NCBI GenBank assembly: GCA_017601265.1
Contig: JAFNJA010000008.1
Location: 1-28,276, forward strand
DNA from: Candidatus Brockarchaeota archaeon
GTDB lineage: Archaea; Thermoproteota; EX4484-205; DTQO01
Direction: 5' to 3'
Length of the DNA stretch: 28,276 nucleotides
In this document: one piece after another, positions 14,280 to 21,271 of the stretch
Position numbering within the stretch: position 1 is the stretch's first letter
Layout of the letters: every line of letters begins with the position of its first letter
Notes under the pieces: model-generated
Told to the model about the DNA's origin: nothing
Databases searched by the model: none
The model's input: only the letters and a program-made list of their open reading frames with translations
Program-made: the position numbers and the translations under genes

Positions 14280-14489
14280 CTATCCGGGGACCAACCACCC
14301 GAATAGGGAGTTCGCCAATTCGCCCAGCCCTCCCACCAAGCTTGCAAAGAAGTTGTTTACGTTCGCTATGATGTTCTTGGAGACCGTAAATACTGCGCCC
14401 AGCATTACGAGAGCCAGCACGACGAGCAGGCCTTCTTCGATGAGTTGCGACGCTCTGCGGCTATTCTTCACCTTTCCCATCCGTTTCAT
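14280..14489 (-). CDS. Flp-like small pilin, class III signal
   Basis: A 69-residue protein with a basic N-terminus (MKRMGKVKNSRRA) followed by SQLIEEGLLVVLALVMLGAV, one long hydrophobic helix. Cleavage after Ala13 would leave a mature chain with Glu at position 5, the hallmark of type IV pilins. A short helical tail with Asn/Phe/Gly (NIIANVNNFFASLVGGLG) resembles Flp pilins. A prepilin peptidase gene lies 4 kb away in the same locus. It has its own TATA box, as expected for an abundant subunit, and a strong GGGGGCAGGTG ribosome-binding site. GTG 14492 is an alternative start. A VirB2/CedA1-type pilin is a less likely alternative, raised only by the adjoining HerA/VirB4-like gene. Confidence 0.72.
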   Translation of the reverse strand: MKRMGKVKNSRRASQLIEEGLLVVLALVMLGAVFTVSKNIIANVNNFFASLVGGLGELANSLFGWLVPG

Positions 14490-14513
14490 CACCTGCCCCC
14501 ATCGGCCAAGAAA

Positions 14514-14523
14514 GGATATAAAC
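14514..14523 (-). promoter_or_regulatory. TATA box of the pilin-HerA unit
   Basis: Minus-strand AGTTTATATCC lies about 27-34 nt before the pilin start, inside the 57-nt gap after the TadC-like gene. Confidence 0.55.
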
Positions 14524-14546
14524 TCCGATGAATCCTGGAGTGGACT

Positions 14547-15338
14547 TCAGAGGAGCGATTTCAGCAAAAGGTAAGCAACGACGTAAGCGGAGACGGGGCA
14601 AACGGTTATGGCGTTCAAGGGGGAAACCCTGAACCCGCGGCTCAGGAGGAGGCTCGAAGAGGCCACGGCCGCCAGGAAAGCGATCCAAAGAAATCCGGAG
14701 GGGGGCGCAGCGTTGCTTTGCGCGGCCCCGGCCGAGCCGGATACGAGTTGCTGCATCAAGGGGAAGATGCCGGCCAGCACTGCGACGGAGACGGCGTTGG
14801 TCGTTGCCAGCAAGGAAGCCTTGAACCTGCCTTCCTTGAGCACCATGTCCCGCTCCCTCGAGAGGGCGTCGTTCTTCCTCAAAAGCTTCAGGAAATCCTT
14901 GATGATCAGGCAAGCGCGCGCGGAGTCTTTTCCAATGGCCGATGAGACCAGGACGGCCAATTTCCTGCTCGCGCGGTCGCCGTAATCGATCTCGATTATG
15001 CAGTTTTGCAAGGACCTTCCGCGTTTCATGCCGGAGGAGATCCTTCGGATTGCTGGAGTTATGCCCGCGTTTCGGCACTCCAGCGCGGCCTCTTCGAACG
15101 CGCGTTCGGGCGACCTCCCGACCTCCAGGCGGCCAGCGAATATGGTGTAGAAATGCTGCCACTCCTTCGAATCCGCGCGACTTGTCCCGCGGCTTTCGCC
15201 CGAGAAGCAGGAGGCGGTAACGAATGTTGCCGAAGAAACGGAAGACGAAAGGGGCAGATCCCCCGTCAAGAAGTACGCTGCCGCGAAAACCGCCACGGAG
15301 AGGGAAAGGATCGCGAGCACGAAATAATGCTGCTTCAT
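14547..15338 (-). CDS. TadC-like half of the pilus platform protein
   Basis: Integral membrane protein of the type II secretion F/TadC family, the inner-membrane platform that transmits ATPase motion to the pilus. 263 residues: one membrane span near residues 6-25 (FVLAILSLSVAVFAAAYFL), a helical cytoplasmic T2SF domain (TIFAGRLEVGRSPERAFEEA, MKRGRSLQNCIIE), then three hydrophobic segments up to the C-terminus. ArlJ-type platform proteins carry two such domains in about 550 residues; here they are separate genes. ATG 15338 overlaps the stop of the TadB-like gene as ATGA, a sign of coupled translation and likely equal stoichiometry. Confidence 0.82.
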   Translation of the reverse strand: MKQHYFVLAILSLSVAVFAAAYFLTGDLPLSSSVSSATFVTASCFSGESRGTSRADSKEWQHFYTIFAGRLEVGRSPERAFEEAALECRNAGITPAIRRISSGMKRGRSLQNCIIEIDYGDRASRKLAVLVSSAIGKDSARACLIIKDFLKLLRKNDALSRERDMVLKEGRFKASLLATTNAVSVAVLAGIFPLMQQLVSGSAGAAQSNAAPPSGFLWIAFLAAVASSSLLLSRGFRVSPLNAITVCPVSAYVVAYLLLKSLL

Positions 15339-16084
15339 AGCACGTTCACCGCTGCCCTGAAGAGCGCCTTCGAGATCGCCCACATTACCAGCGAGAACAG
15401 CGGAAAGAAAGCGGCCAAGAAGTGGGGGACGAAGCCGCCAAGGAGGGCTGAAAGTATCAAGGCCGAGAACGGCAGGAAGAAAGCCGCGAAGAAGTACGCG
15501 GGGAGGAGGGCGTCGAGCCGCCGCGTGAACTCTGAAAAGTTCCTCCGAGCGAATTGTTCCGTCTGCTCAAGGAGGTGTTCAGCGTCTAGGAGGCTGGCGT
15601 TGGGCGAGAGGAGGAGTTCGACCATGTAATCGGTCGGCACGCCCCTCCGCGAACGCAGGGAAGCCGCCAAGGAGGAGCGGACGTCCGCCCCGTCCATCGA
15701 CTTCAGGAGGCTTTCTTTGGCCAGGTCCGATATGAGGGAGTATTCGCCCTTGGCAAGGGCTTCGGCCCCGAGGACCTCCGAGCCGGTTACCGCCAACGAG
15801 AACGCCAATTCGGCGGCCGCCCCTGAAAGGTGCTTTCCAACCTCGGCAGCGATGGCAGCGTTTTTCCTACTTTGGGACGAGGAAAGGAACCTGTAGAGCA
15901 AGAACAGCGACGAAACCCAGAGCGCCAGCCCGAGGGGGGGCGAGAAAACGCAAACCGAGGCCGCTGGAAGCGAAAACGCCAACGCCTTTGCCGCGTGGGC
16001 GGGATTTTTCACAACCGAAGCCTCGGATCGCTTCCGCTTCCGGGTTGGCATCCCCGATCTTGGACGCGCGCCTTGCCTCCTCAT
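15335..16084 (-). CDS. TadB-like half of the pilus platform protein
   Basis: Second T2SF/TadB-type membrane protein, 249 residues. After a very basic N-terminus (RKRKRSEASVVKN) come two closely spaced hydrophobic segments (ALAFSLPAASVCVFSPPLGL and ALWVSSLFLLYRFL). A helical cytoplasmic domain follows (LAKESLLKSMDGADVRSSLA) and then C-terminal spans (LLPAYFFAAFFLPFSALIL, then FLAAFFPLFSLVMWAISKAL). ATG 16084 overlaps the ATPase stop (ATGA). Two half-size platform proteins are typical of Tad systems and of archaeal Epd-type pili. Confidence 0.82.
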   Translation of the reverse strand: MRRQGARPRSGMPTRKRKRSEASVVKNPAHAAKALAFSLPAASVCVFSPPLGLALWVSSLFLLYRFLSSSQSRKNAAIAAEVGKHLSGAAAELAFSLAVTGSEVLGAEALAKGEYSLISDLAKESLLKSMDGADVRSSLAASLRSRRGVPTDYMVELLLSPNASLLDAEHLLEQTEQFARRNFSEFTRRLDALLPAYFFAAFFLPFSALILSALLGGFVPHFLAAFFPLFSLVMWAISKALFRAAVNVL

Positions 16085-18141
16085 TTTGCCCCTGCCACCG
16101 CCTCCCGGGAAGGCGCGCGGTTGGTTTCCAAAAACGCCCCGAAGATCTTGGCGTTGAAAGAATCGAACCTTTTCACCACGTCCGAAAACGCCAACCTTCC
16201 GCGCTTCGAATACAGTTCGGAAAGGAAACGCTTGTACGAATCCAGCACAAGGTCGACCTCTTCCCTCCTCAAGGGATACTCCTCCATTATCCTTCTGACC
16301 GTTTCGGATTCGGACGCGCTGCGCAAGGGCACCAACTCGCCCGATTCGAAGTCGTAACGGAATATGTCGTTCACGACGGGCTGGTCTTCGCCATCGAACG
16401 TTAGCTCGCTGATCCTCGTCACTTTCCTCCACAGACCGCGGAACCCCATGAAGTTCCTGATCAAGATCACGAGTTCGAGGGACTTGAGCTCTTCCTTCGA
16501 CACGTTGTGCTGGATCATGAAACGCCTGATCAAGCCTTCCGAAGACTTCGCGTGGACGGTGTGGATGACCCTGAGTCCGGACGCCAGCGCTTGGAAAAGC
16601 GCCCTGGAGTGCTCGGCCGTCTGGACCTCCCCGAGGAGGACGTAGGTCGGGTTGCGGTGGAGCAAGCGGGTAGTTTCCAAGCTTTTCAGGCGGGAGGTGG
16701 GGCCCTGTTCGAGCGGATCGACTTGGATCCTTATCTGGTGCCTGCCGTGCTCGAGTTGGGGGACGCTTTCGACGACGTCCTCGACCGTTACCTTCCGCCA
16801 CCACGGGGGAGCGCACACGTCTATGGCGTTTACCAGCGTGGTTTTTCCGGAACTCGGCTCTCCGACGACGCTAATGGTCCTCCTGAAGGCGTAGCAGAAG
16901 AGCACGAATGAAGCCGACTCCACGTTCAAAGTCTTGTTGGCGATGAGGTCGAGCATCGTCATCGGCACCCTCCTGTACCTCCTAACGTCGACCGCGGTCC
17001 CGTCGCGGGTCAAGGGGAAGGCGTCGATCGAAGCGCGGACGCTGAAATCGGAACATGAAAGGTCGGCCTTCATCGACGGGGTCGAATAATCCAACCTCTG
17101 GTTCGTCTCCCTCCTTAAGTGGGTGACGAAGTGCTCGACGTCCTTTTCGCTGAGATGGATGTTCGTGGTGCAGCGGTTCCAAACTTCGTGGTCCAAGTAG
17201 GCCTTTTGCTGAGGAGCGTCCAGGTAGAACTCGTTCACCCTGTCGTCCACGAGGAGGGCGTAGTACTTTCGGAGGCCGACGGAAGAGTATGCCGCGTGCG
17301 AGCAAACCGCCCACTCCGCTTCTTTCGGGAGGCGTTCCGCGCAAAGCAACCGGATCTGGCTTTCGGCGCAGCGCGTCCTCCAGTCGATGAGGGCCCTGAA
17401 ATCGCGGACGTATTTATCCTCGAATCTGGATCTGAGCCTGATCAGGTGGGCCAGTTCGAAGGCCAGCCGGGCGGTGCGTTGATCCAAGAAAGAGGCCGAA
17501 TACACGGGATTCGCGGATTTTGGTGTTTCGAGTATCCTGATGGAAAGCGGGCCGACCTTGTAAGCGTCGAGTTCCTTCCAAACAGGCACGCCCACCTCGG
17601 GTTCGATTTCTGCCGAGTCGGGCTCGCAGGCAGCGTCCGGCAAGGCTCTCCTGAGCGGCGGCAGCAGGTTCTTCTTGGCGACATCTTCCGGCGCCTCCTT
17701 CTCGGTTCCGGGCAGGCGCCTGAGGATACGCCGAATCGCTAAATCTCGTGGGCTTCCGCCGCTTCCGACCAAAGAACCGTCATAAATCGCGCCTAGTCGC
17801 GCGTAAGTTTCGAGAAGCCCTCGGACCTGCCCGTCGCCGAAGGAGCCGGAGAAGAGCTTGAGGTAGACTCCGTCCGCAGCCCTTCTGGCCGCGTAAGCGT
17901 AAGACCTAACCCACTGCGCAGAGAAACCGCTCAGGACCCTTGTTCCGGAAGCCGAGCGTATCGCCATCCTGCGCAGATCCAAGTGCATGTTCCAAAAGGC
18001 CAGGACGGAGAAGCACCTTTTGGGCTTGGCGGCCCCCAAGGGGCAGGCCAAGGTCAGGGTTTTGGAGCCGTCCGAGAAGATCGCCTTGCAATTCATGGAG
18101 CAGCTGCCGCCTTTTTCCGCCGATTCCGGTCCTTCGCTCAA
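16081..18141 (-). CDS. type IV pilus assembly ATPase, TadA/ArlI type
   Basis: Hexameric secretion ATPase (VirB11/GspE superfamily) that powers pilin assembly. Of 686 residues the C-terminal third is catalytic: Walker A VVGEPSSGKTTLVNAI (425-440), the Asp-box TVEDVVESVPQLEHGRHQ, Walker B YVLLGEVQTAEHSRALFQAL and the His box HTVHAKSSEG. The usual GEVRG is GEVQT here. The long N-terminal region (1-260) has a Cys cluster in the first 45 residues and low similarity to anything I recognise. The start is TTG 18141 overlapping the stop of the preceding small gene (TTGA); an internal ATG at residue 16 is possible. Confidence 0.9.
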   Translation of the reverse strand: MSEGPESAEKGGSCSMNCKAIFSDGSKTLTLACPLGAAKPKRCFSVLAFWNMHLDLRRMAIRSASGTRVLSGFSAQWVRSYAYAARRAADGVYLKLFSGSFGDGQVRGLLETYARLGAIYDGSLVGSGGSPRDLAIRRILRRLPGTEKEAPEDVAKKNLLPPLRRALPDAACEPDSAEIEPEVGVPVWKELDAYKVGPLSIRILETPKSANPVYSASFLDQRTARLAFELAHLIRLRSRFEDKYVRDFRALIDWRTRCAESQIRLLCAERLPKEAEWAVCSHAAYSSVGLRKYYALLVDDRVNEFYLDAPQQKAYLDHEVWNRCTTNIHLSEKDVEHFVTHLRRETNQRLDYSTPSMKADLSCSDFSVRASIDAFPLTRDGTAVDVRRYRRVPMTMLDLIANKTLNVESASFVLFCYAFRRTISVVGEPSSGKTTLVNAIDVCAPPWWRKVTVEDVVESVPQLEHGRHQIRIQVDPLEQGPTSRLKSLETTRLLHRNPTYVLLGEVQTAEHSRALFQALASGLRVIHTVHAKSSEGLIRRFMIQHNVSKEELKSLELVILIRNFMGFRGLWRKVTRISELTFDGEDQPVVNDIFRYDFESGELVPLRSASESETVRRIMEEYPLRREEVDLVLDSYKRFLSELYSKRGRLAFSDVVKRFDSFNAKIFGAFLETNRAPSREAVAGAK

Positions 18142-18368
18142 TCGTCCTCAGCCCTGGGCCTGCGGGAATATTCTTGCTCCAATTTCTGAAGCGAGAGCAT
18201 CCTGACCTCCGAAGCCAGGGCCGCGACGTCCCTTGAGAGGCCGTTGATCTGCAGGCGCGTGTTCGCTATGGCTTCGCGCAAGATCCTGCTTTCCCTTTTT
18301 ACGATGTCGATTTCGTCCAAAATCGCGGAAAAAAGTTCCTTGCTCGCTTCGTCCAAATCGTGCACCAC
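18138..18368 (-). CDS. small coiled-coil protein at the head of the pilus ATPase operon
   Basis: A 76-residue hydrophilic protein with continuous heptad-like character: LFSAILDEIDIVKRESRILR, then LSRDVAALASEVRMLSLQKL. It probably forms a dimeric or trimeric coiled coil. No membrane span. The GTG at 18368 is chosen because the shared TATA lies about 24 nt upstream; a second GTG follows directly. It is translationally coupled to the ATPase, so an adaptor role for the motor is a reasonable inference. I do not recognise a family. Confidence 0.75.
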   Translation of the reverse strand: MVHDLDEASKELFSAILDEIDIVKRESRILREAIANTRLQINGLSRDVAALASEVRMLSLQKLEQEYSRRPRAEDD

Positions 18369-18386
18369 AAGCCCCGTTCATCGGCG

Positions 18387-18395
18387 CTTAAATAC
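18387..18395. promoter_or_regulatory. single TATA element shared by the two divergent pilus operons
   Basis: GCTTAAATACTC on the plus strand reads GAGTATTTAAGC on the minus. It is about 24 nt from the GTG at 18368 (leftward operon) and about 32 nt from the TTG at 18423 (rightward operon). No other AT-rich element lies between them. Confidence 0.55.
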
Positions 18396-18422
18396 TCCAA
18401 TGAAAAAATCCAGCGATCGTGT

Positions 18423-19058
18423 TTGGACGACGTGGAGTTGTTGGCGGACGGCCTGTTTCTGCCGCTGTCCCTCTGCGCCTCTTTGTCGGACGCCAGGACC
18501 GGCGCGATACCCTCGGGCACGGAACTGATGTTGCTGTCGTTCGGGGCCTTGATCGCAGGCGTTAGGGGCCTAAATCATGGTTATCAGGACCTTTTGCCGA
18601 TCTTGGTAAACAACGCGCCTCCGCTCCTTTTGTTGCTTGCCTCCTCGGTTTCGGGGAAAAGCGGGGTCGGGGACCTCGAGTACGCGGCCTCCATGGCCCT
18701 CTGCTACCCGGGCCTGGTTGAGGCGAGGCCCCTCGCGGTCTTCCCGAGCGCGTTCGGCGGCTTCAGGATCTCGGCTGGCGTGACTTCCGTAGCTTTGGCC
18801 AACGCGATCCTGATGGCTTGGCTGGCCGCATTCTCGAAGGGCTTGGAGACGCGGCTCAAGGAACGGGGCCTTCCGGGAACGGGCGCGCGCGCCGCGGCCC
18901 TCGCGATCCCGGTCCTGTTGCCGGGAGCCGCTGTCCTCGTCCCGTTATTCTCCAGGTTTCTCCTCAAACGCCCCCAACCTGGAGGCAGCGTGCCGTTCAT
19001 CCCGTTCATGTTCGCCGGTTTTTTGGCGGCGCGCTACGCCAACGTGATCCTCCTCTGA
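18423..19058 (+). CDS. type IV prepilin peptidase (A24 family, PibD/EppA-like)
   Basis: Membrane aspartyl protease that removes the class III signal of archaeal pilins. Both catalytic Asp motifs are visible: SDARTGAIPS (first Asp, with the IP that follows) and KSGVGDLEYAAS (the GxGD Asp). About six hydrophobic segments cover its 211 residues, ending in VPFIPFMFAGFLAARYANVI, a C-terminal form typical of archaeal A24 enzymes. The start is unclear: TTG 18423 fits the TATA spacing, GTG 18432 is close. The first gene of the rightward operon. Confidence 0.83.
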   Translation: MDDVELLADGLFLPLSLCASLSDARTGAIPSGTELMLLSFGALIAGVRGLNHGYQDLLPILVNNAPPLLLLLASSVSGKSGVGDLEYAASMALCYPGLVEARPLAVFPSAFGGFRISAGVTSVALANAILMAWLAAFSKGLETRLKERGLPGTGARAAALAIPVLLPGAAVLVPLFSRFLLKRPQPGGSVPFIPFMFAGFLAARYANVILL

Positions 19059-19069
19059 AGGTGGGAAAG

Positions 19070-19468
19070 ATGGTCGAACTCTCGGAAAAAGCGTTTGCAT
19101 TGTCGCTTTCGATGGTTCTGGTAGCCGCCGGGTTCGTGGCATCGAAAACGTCCCTTTTCCCGAAGGTGTCGACGGCTGCGGCGCTGGCGCGATACGACGC
19201 TCTTGTCGAGAAGCTGAGGCAAGAAGTTCAAAAGGCAAGCGAAGCCCCCGCAAGGCTCCAGTTCGGTTTCTCCATTCCACCTGGAGTCTCGATACGCGGA
19301 GACGGAAAAGCTTTGGTCTTGGAGATAGAAACGGCCCTCGGGAAGAGGAGCGACAGGATCCAGACACCCTTGGAAGTTGAAGTCCAGGCGTCGGCCCTTT
19401 CTGGAGACGTGGTAGTGGTCGTGGACTCCACTGCCGGGTTGATGGTGGTCAAGATCGGGGGCGGTTAA
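19070..19468 (+). CDS. bitopic pilus-locus protein 1
   Basis: 132 residues: a short N-terminus, one hydrophobic helix at about 9-25 (FALSLSMVLVAAGFVAS), a helix (LVEKLRQEVQKASEAP), then a beta-rich outer domain ending VVVVDSTAGLMVVKIGGG. The layout is that of a minor pilin or TadE/F-like pseudopilin, but there is no basic class III signal ending in Gly or Ala and no Glu at position 5. ATG 19070 follows the peptidase stop by 11 nt with a GGTGGG ribosome-binding site. No family recognised. Confidence 0.75.
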   Translation: MVELSEKAFALSLSMVLVAAGFVASKTSLFPKVSTAAALARYDALVEKLRQEVQKASEAPARLQFGFSIPPGVSIRGDGKALVLEIETALGKRSDRIQTPLEVEVQASALSGDVVVVVDSTAGLMVVKIGGG

Positions 19469-19469
19469 G

Positions 19470-19859
19470 GTGCCATCCGAATCGCTTGAGAGCCACCTCG
19501 AAAACGCCGCTTGGATAGCCCTCTCGGCGTCGCTCATCGTCATCTCGACTTCTGCGATGGGCAACCTGACGTCCAGGTTGGAAGGCCAGAGCTTGCGCGC
19601 CGCGGCCCTACTCGTCAAGGAATGCGCCGAGTTGGCTTGGAGGACGGGATGCGCCCTCGAGGTTCCTTTTCCGGACGCGCTCGGGGCGGGGAAAATCAGG
19701 TTGGAGGTCAAGGACCGGGCGGTTGTGGCTGTCGGGGAGAGCTCCACGTTCCAAGTCGGCTTGGAGGCGCCCGTGAGGGACGCGGAGATCGTGCAAGGCA
19801 GGACTTACAAGATAGCGCGGGTCGGCGGCATCGTGGTGATCGAGGAGGTTGCGCCATGA
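19470..19859 (+). CDS. bitopic pilus-locus protein 2
   Basis: 129 residues starting with GTG 19470, one nt after the previous stop. It has one hydrophobic helix at about 13-31 (AAWIALSASLIVISTSAMG), an amphipathic helix with Cys (ALLVKECAELAWRTGCALEV) and a beta-rich domain ending ARVGGIVVIEEVAP. Same plan as the preceding protein and clearly analogous in layout, though identity is low by eye. No recognisable prepilin signal. Likely a minor structural component of the pilus or of its membrane complex. Confidence 0.75.
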   Translation: MPSESLESHLENAAWIALSASLIVISTSAMGNLTSRLEGQSLRAAALLVKECAELAWRTGCALEVPFPDALGAGKIRLEVKDRAVVAVGESSTFQVGLEAPVRDAEIVQGRTYKIARVGGIVVIEEVAP

Positions 19860-20077
19860 GGAAGGCGGGTTTGTCCGAGTTATCCAGCACGAACATGCTC
19901 GTGGTGCTTTTGATAATCGGGCTGGTTTTACTTTCAAATGCGCTGGACCGCCAAATCCAGAAGGTGGCCGATCTTCTTTCGCAGGCCGAAGCCACCAAGC
20001 CTTTCGAGATCCGGGACCGGGGGCGGGGCGCGTGTCCAGCGAGCTGGAGCGGAAGCAGAGATGCACACGATACTTGA
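19856..20077 (+). CDS. bitopic pilus-locus protein 3 (short)
   Basis: 73 residues from ATG 19856, overlapping the previous stop (ATGA). Residues 14-31 form one hydrophobic helix (MLVVLLIIGLVLLSNAL), followed by QIQKVADLLSQAEA. The last 20 residues (RDRGRGACPASWSGSRDAHD) look unlike a folded domain. They contain the first copy of an 18-bp direct repeat found again in the next gene, so the gene may have been shortened or rearranged. It overlaps the next gene by 17 nt. Confidence 0.65.
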   Translation: MRKAGLSELSSTNMLVVLLIIGLVLLSNALDRQIQKVADLLSQAEATKPFEIRDRGRGACPASWSGSRDAHDT

Positions 20078-20462
20078 CTCGGTGGCCGCGAATTCCGCCG
20101 TCTGGATCTTGTTGTGCCTGGTGCTGCTGACCGCGGTCCAGACCGAGCGCGTGTCCAGCGAGCTCAAGGAATCCTACTTCGCGTCCCAAGCCGCGGACAT
20201 CGTCCGGACCGCCGAATCGCTCGGTTACGTGGACGAGCTTGCAAGGTGCTGCGAGGATTCGCCGTCGGCGCGCGAAGCGATGTCGAAGATCGCCCAGTTG
20301 TGCCCGGAGGGGAGCGCGTACACGCTCGTTTGGAAGACCGAGGAAGGGGAGGTTATAGGAGCGATCGGGGCGCGGGAGATCGGGGTTGCCGGTTACGTGA
20401 CCGTGATGGTGTCGACGCCGACCAGGGTGACTTACTTAACACTGGGGGTTGGCGAAGATTGA
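20061..20462 (+). CDS. bitopic pilus-locus protein 4
   Basis: 133 residues. Hydrophobic helix at about 13-25 (SAVWILLCLVLLTAV), a long helix (ERVSSELKESYFASQAADIV), a Cys-rich turn (ARCCEDSP, then AQLCPEG) and a beta-rich end (VTVMVSTPTRVTYLTLGVGE). The Cys residues could form disulfides if the domain is outside the cell. The ATG at 20061 has a GGAGCGGAAG purine-rich stretch upstream. Its stop overlaps the next TTG start. Confidence 0.72.
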   Translation: MHTILDSVAANSAVWILLCLVLLTAVQTERVSSELKESYFASQAADIVRTAESLGYVDELARCCEDSPSAREAMSKIAQLCPEGSAYTLVWKTEEGEVIGAIGAREIGVAGYVTVMVSTPTRVTYLTLGVGED

Positions 20463-21271
20463 GGGAAGCTTTCTTTCTCGCCACCGCGGCCGTGGTCGTA
20501 GCCTTCATGACCGCGCTGCTCGTGCAAGGCATAAACAACGACGTGTCGATGCTGCACGAATTGGCCGTCCGAAGGTCTTCAGTGACCAAGCTTTCATCTT
20601 GCGCCGACTCGGCGAGGGAGGACCTGGAGCGGTACCTGAGGAGGGAGGCGGAAAAGGAGGTTTTTTCGTCGGCCGCGCTCGGCAACTTGCCCGATCCCTC
20701 GAACGTCAAAACTGGAAAATGGGTAGAAGAGGCGATCGAATACCTTGGAAAGCAAGACATCCGGGCTGGAATCGAGGTTGAGAAGGTCGTTTTCGGGCGG
20801 GCGACCGATCCGGAAGGCGCTCTTGAGTGCGCCGCCCAACTCGGGTACACGCTCAAGGACGGGGGGTGCGGAACGGAGCTCGTGGGCCGGGAGGACGCGC
20901 GCTTCACGGTGCCGGTTAGGATCTACCTGGCCAGCGATTTGGCCTCGAGTTTCCGCTCGACGGTCGTCGCGAGGGTAAGGCGCTGCTTCATCCAGAACAT
21001 CGGTGCAGATTACCAAGAAGTGAGCAGGACTGTCGCCAACGCCGTCGAGGAATACGAACGCAGGTGCGATGGCATGGACCTGGACTTCAGGGCCTCGGTG
21101 CATTTTGAAGTCTCGCGCGATAACGAGACGGTCAGCGTCGAGCTGACTTTCGAAGCCATAGAAATAACGGACGTGGGCGAGCTGGCCAAAGTGACGGTCG
21201 ATGGCAAAACAGAGAGGGTCACCTTTAAGGCGCAGGCCGTTTCAATCAAGCTTACGTTCAAGCGAGGTTAG
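20459..21271 (+). CDS. bitopic pilus-locus protein 5 (largest)
   Basis: 270 residues from TTG 20459 (TTGA overlap). One N-terminal hydrophobic helix at about 5-22 (FFLATAAVVVAFMTALLV) anchors a large soluble domain with six Cys (LSSCADSA, LECAAQLGY, GGCGTEL, VRRCFIQ, ERRCDG), an alpha/beta middle and a beta-rich C-terminus (VSVELTFEAIEITDV, VSIKLTFKRG). It could be a tip or adhesin-like subunit. No prepilin signal is seen. The 3' end overlaps the convergent TFB gene by 14 nt. Confidence 0.75.
   Translation: MREAFFLATAAVVVAFMTALLVQGINNDVSMLHELAVRRSSVTKLSSCADSAREDLERYLRREAEKEVFSSAALGNLPDPSNVKTGKWVEEAIEYLGKQDIRAGIEVEKVVFGRATDPEGALECAAQLGYTLKDGGCGTELVGREDARFTVPVRIYLASDLASSFRSTVVARVRRCFIQNIGADYQEVSRTVANAVEEYERRCDGMDLDFRASVHFEVSRDNETVSVELTFEAIEITDVGELAKVTVDGKTERVTFKAQAVSIKLTFKRG

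Noticed and set aside
14280..14489. Reading the small membrane protein as a holin or toxin
   Set aside because: Basic leader, Ala/Ser cleavage site, Glu5 and the pilus context fit a Flp-type pilin better.
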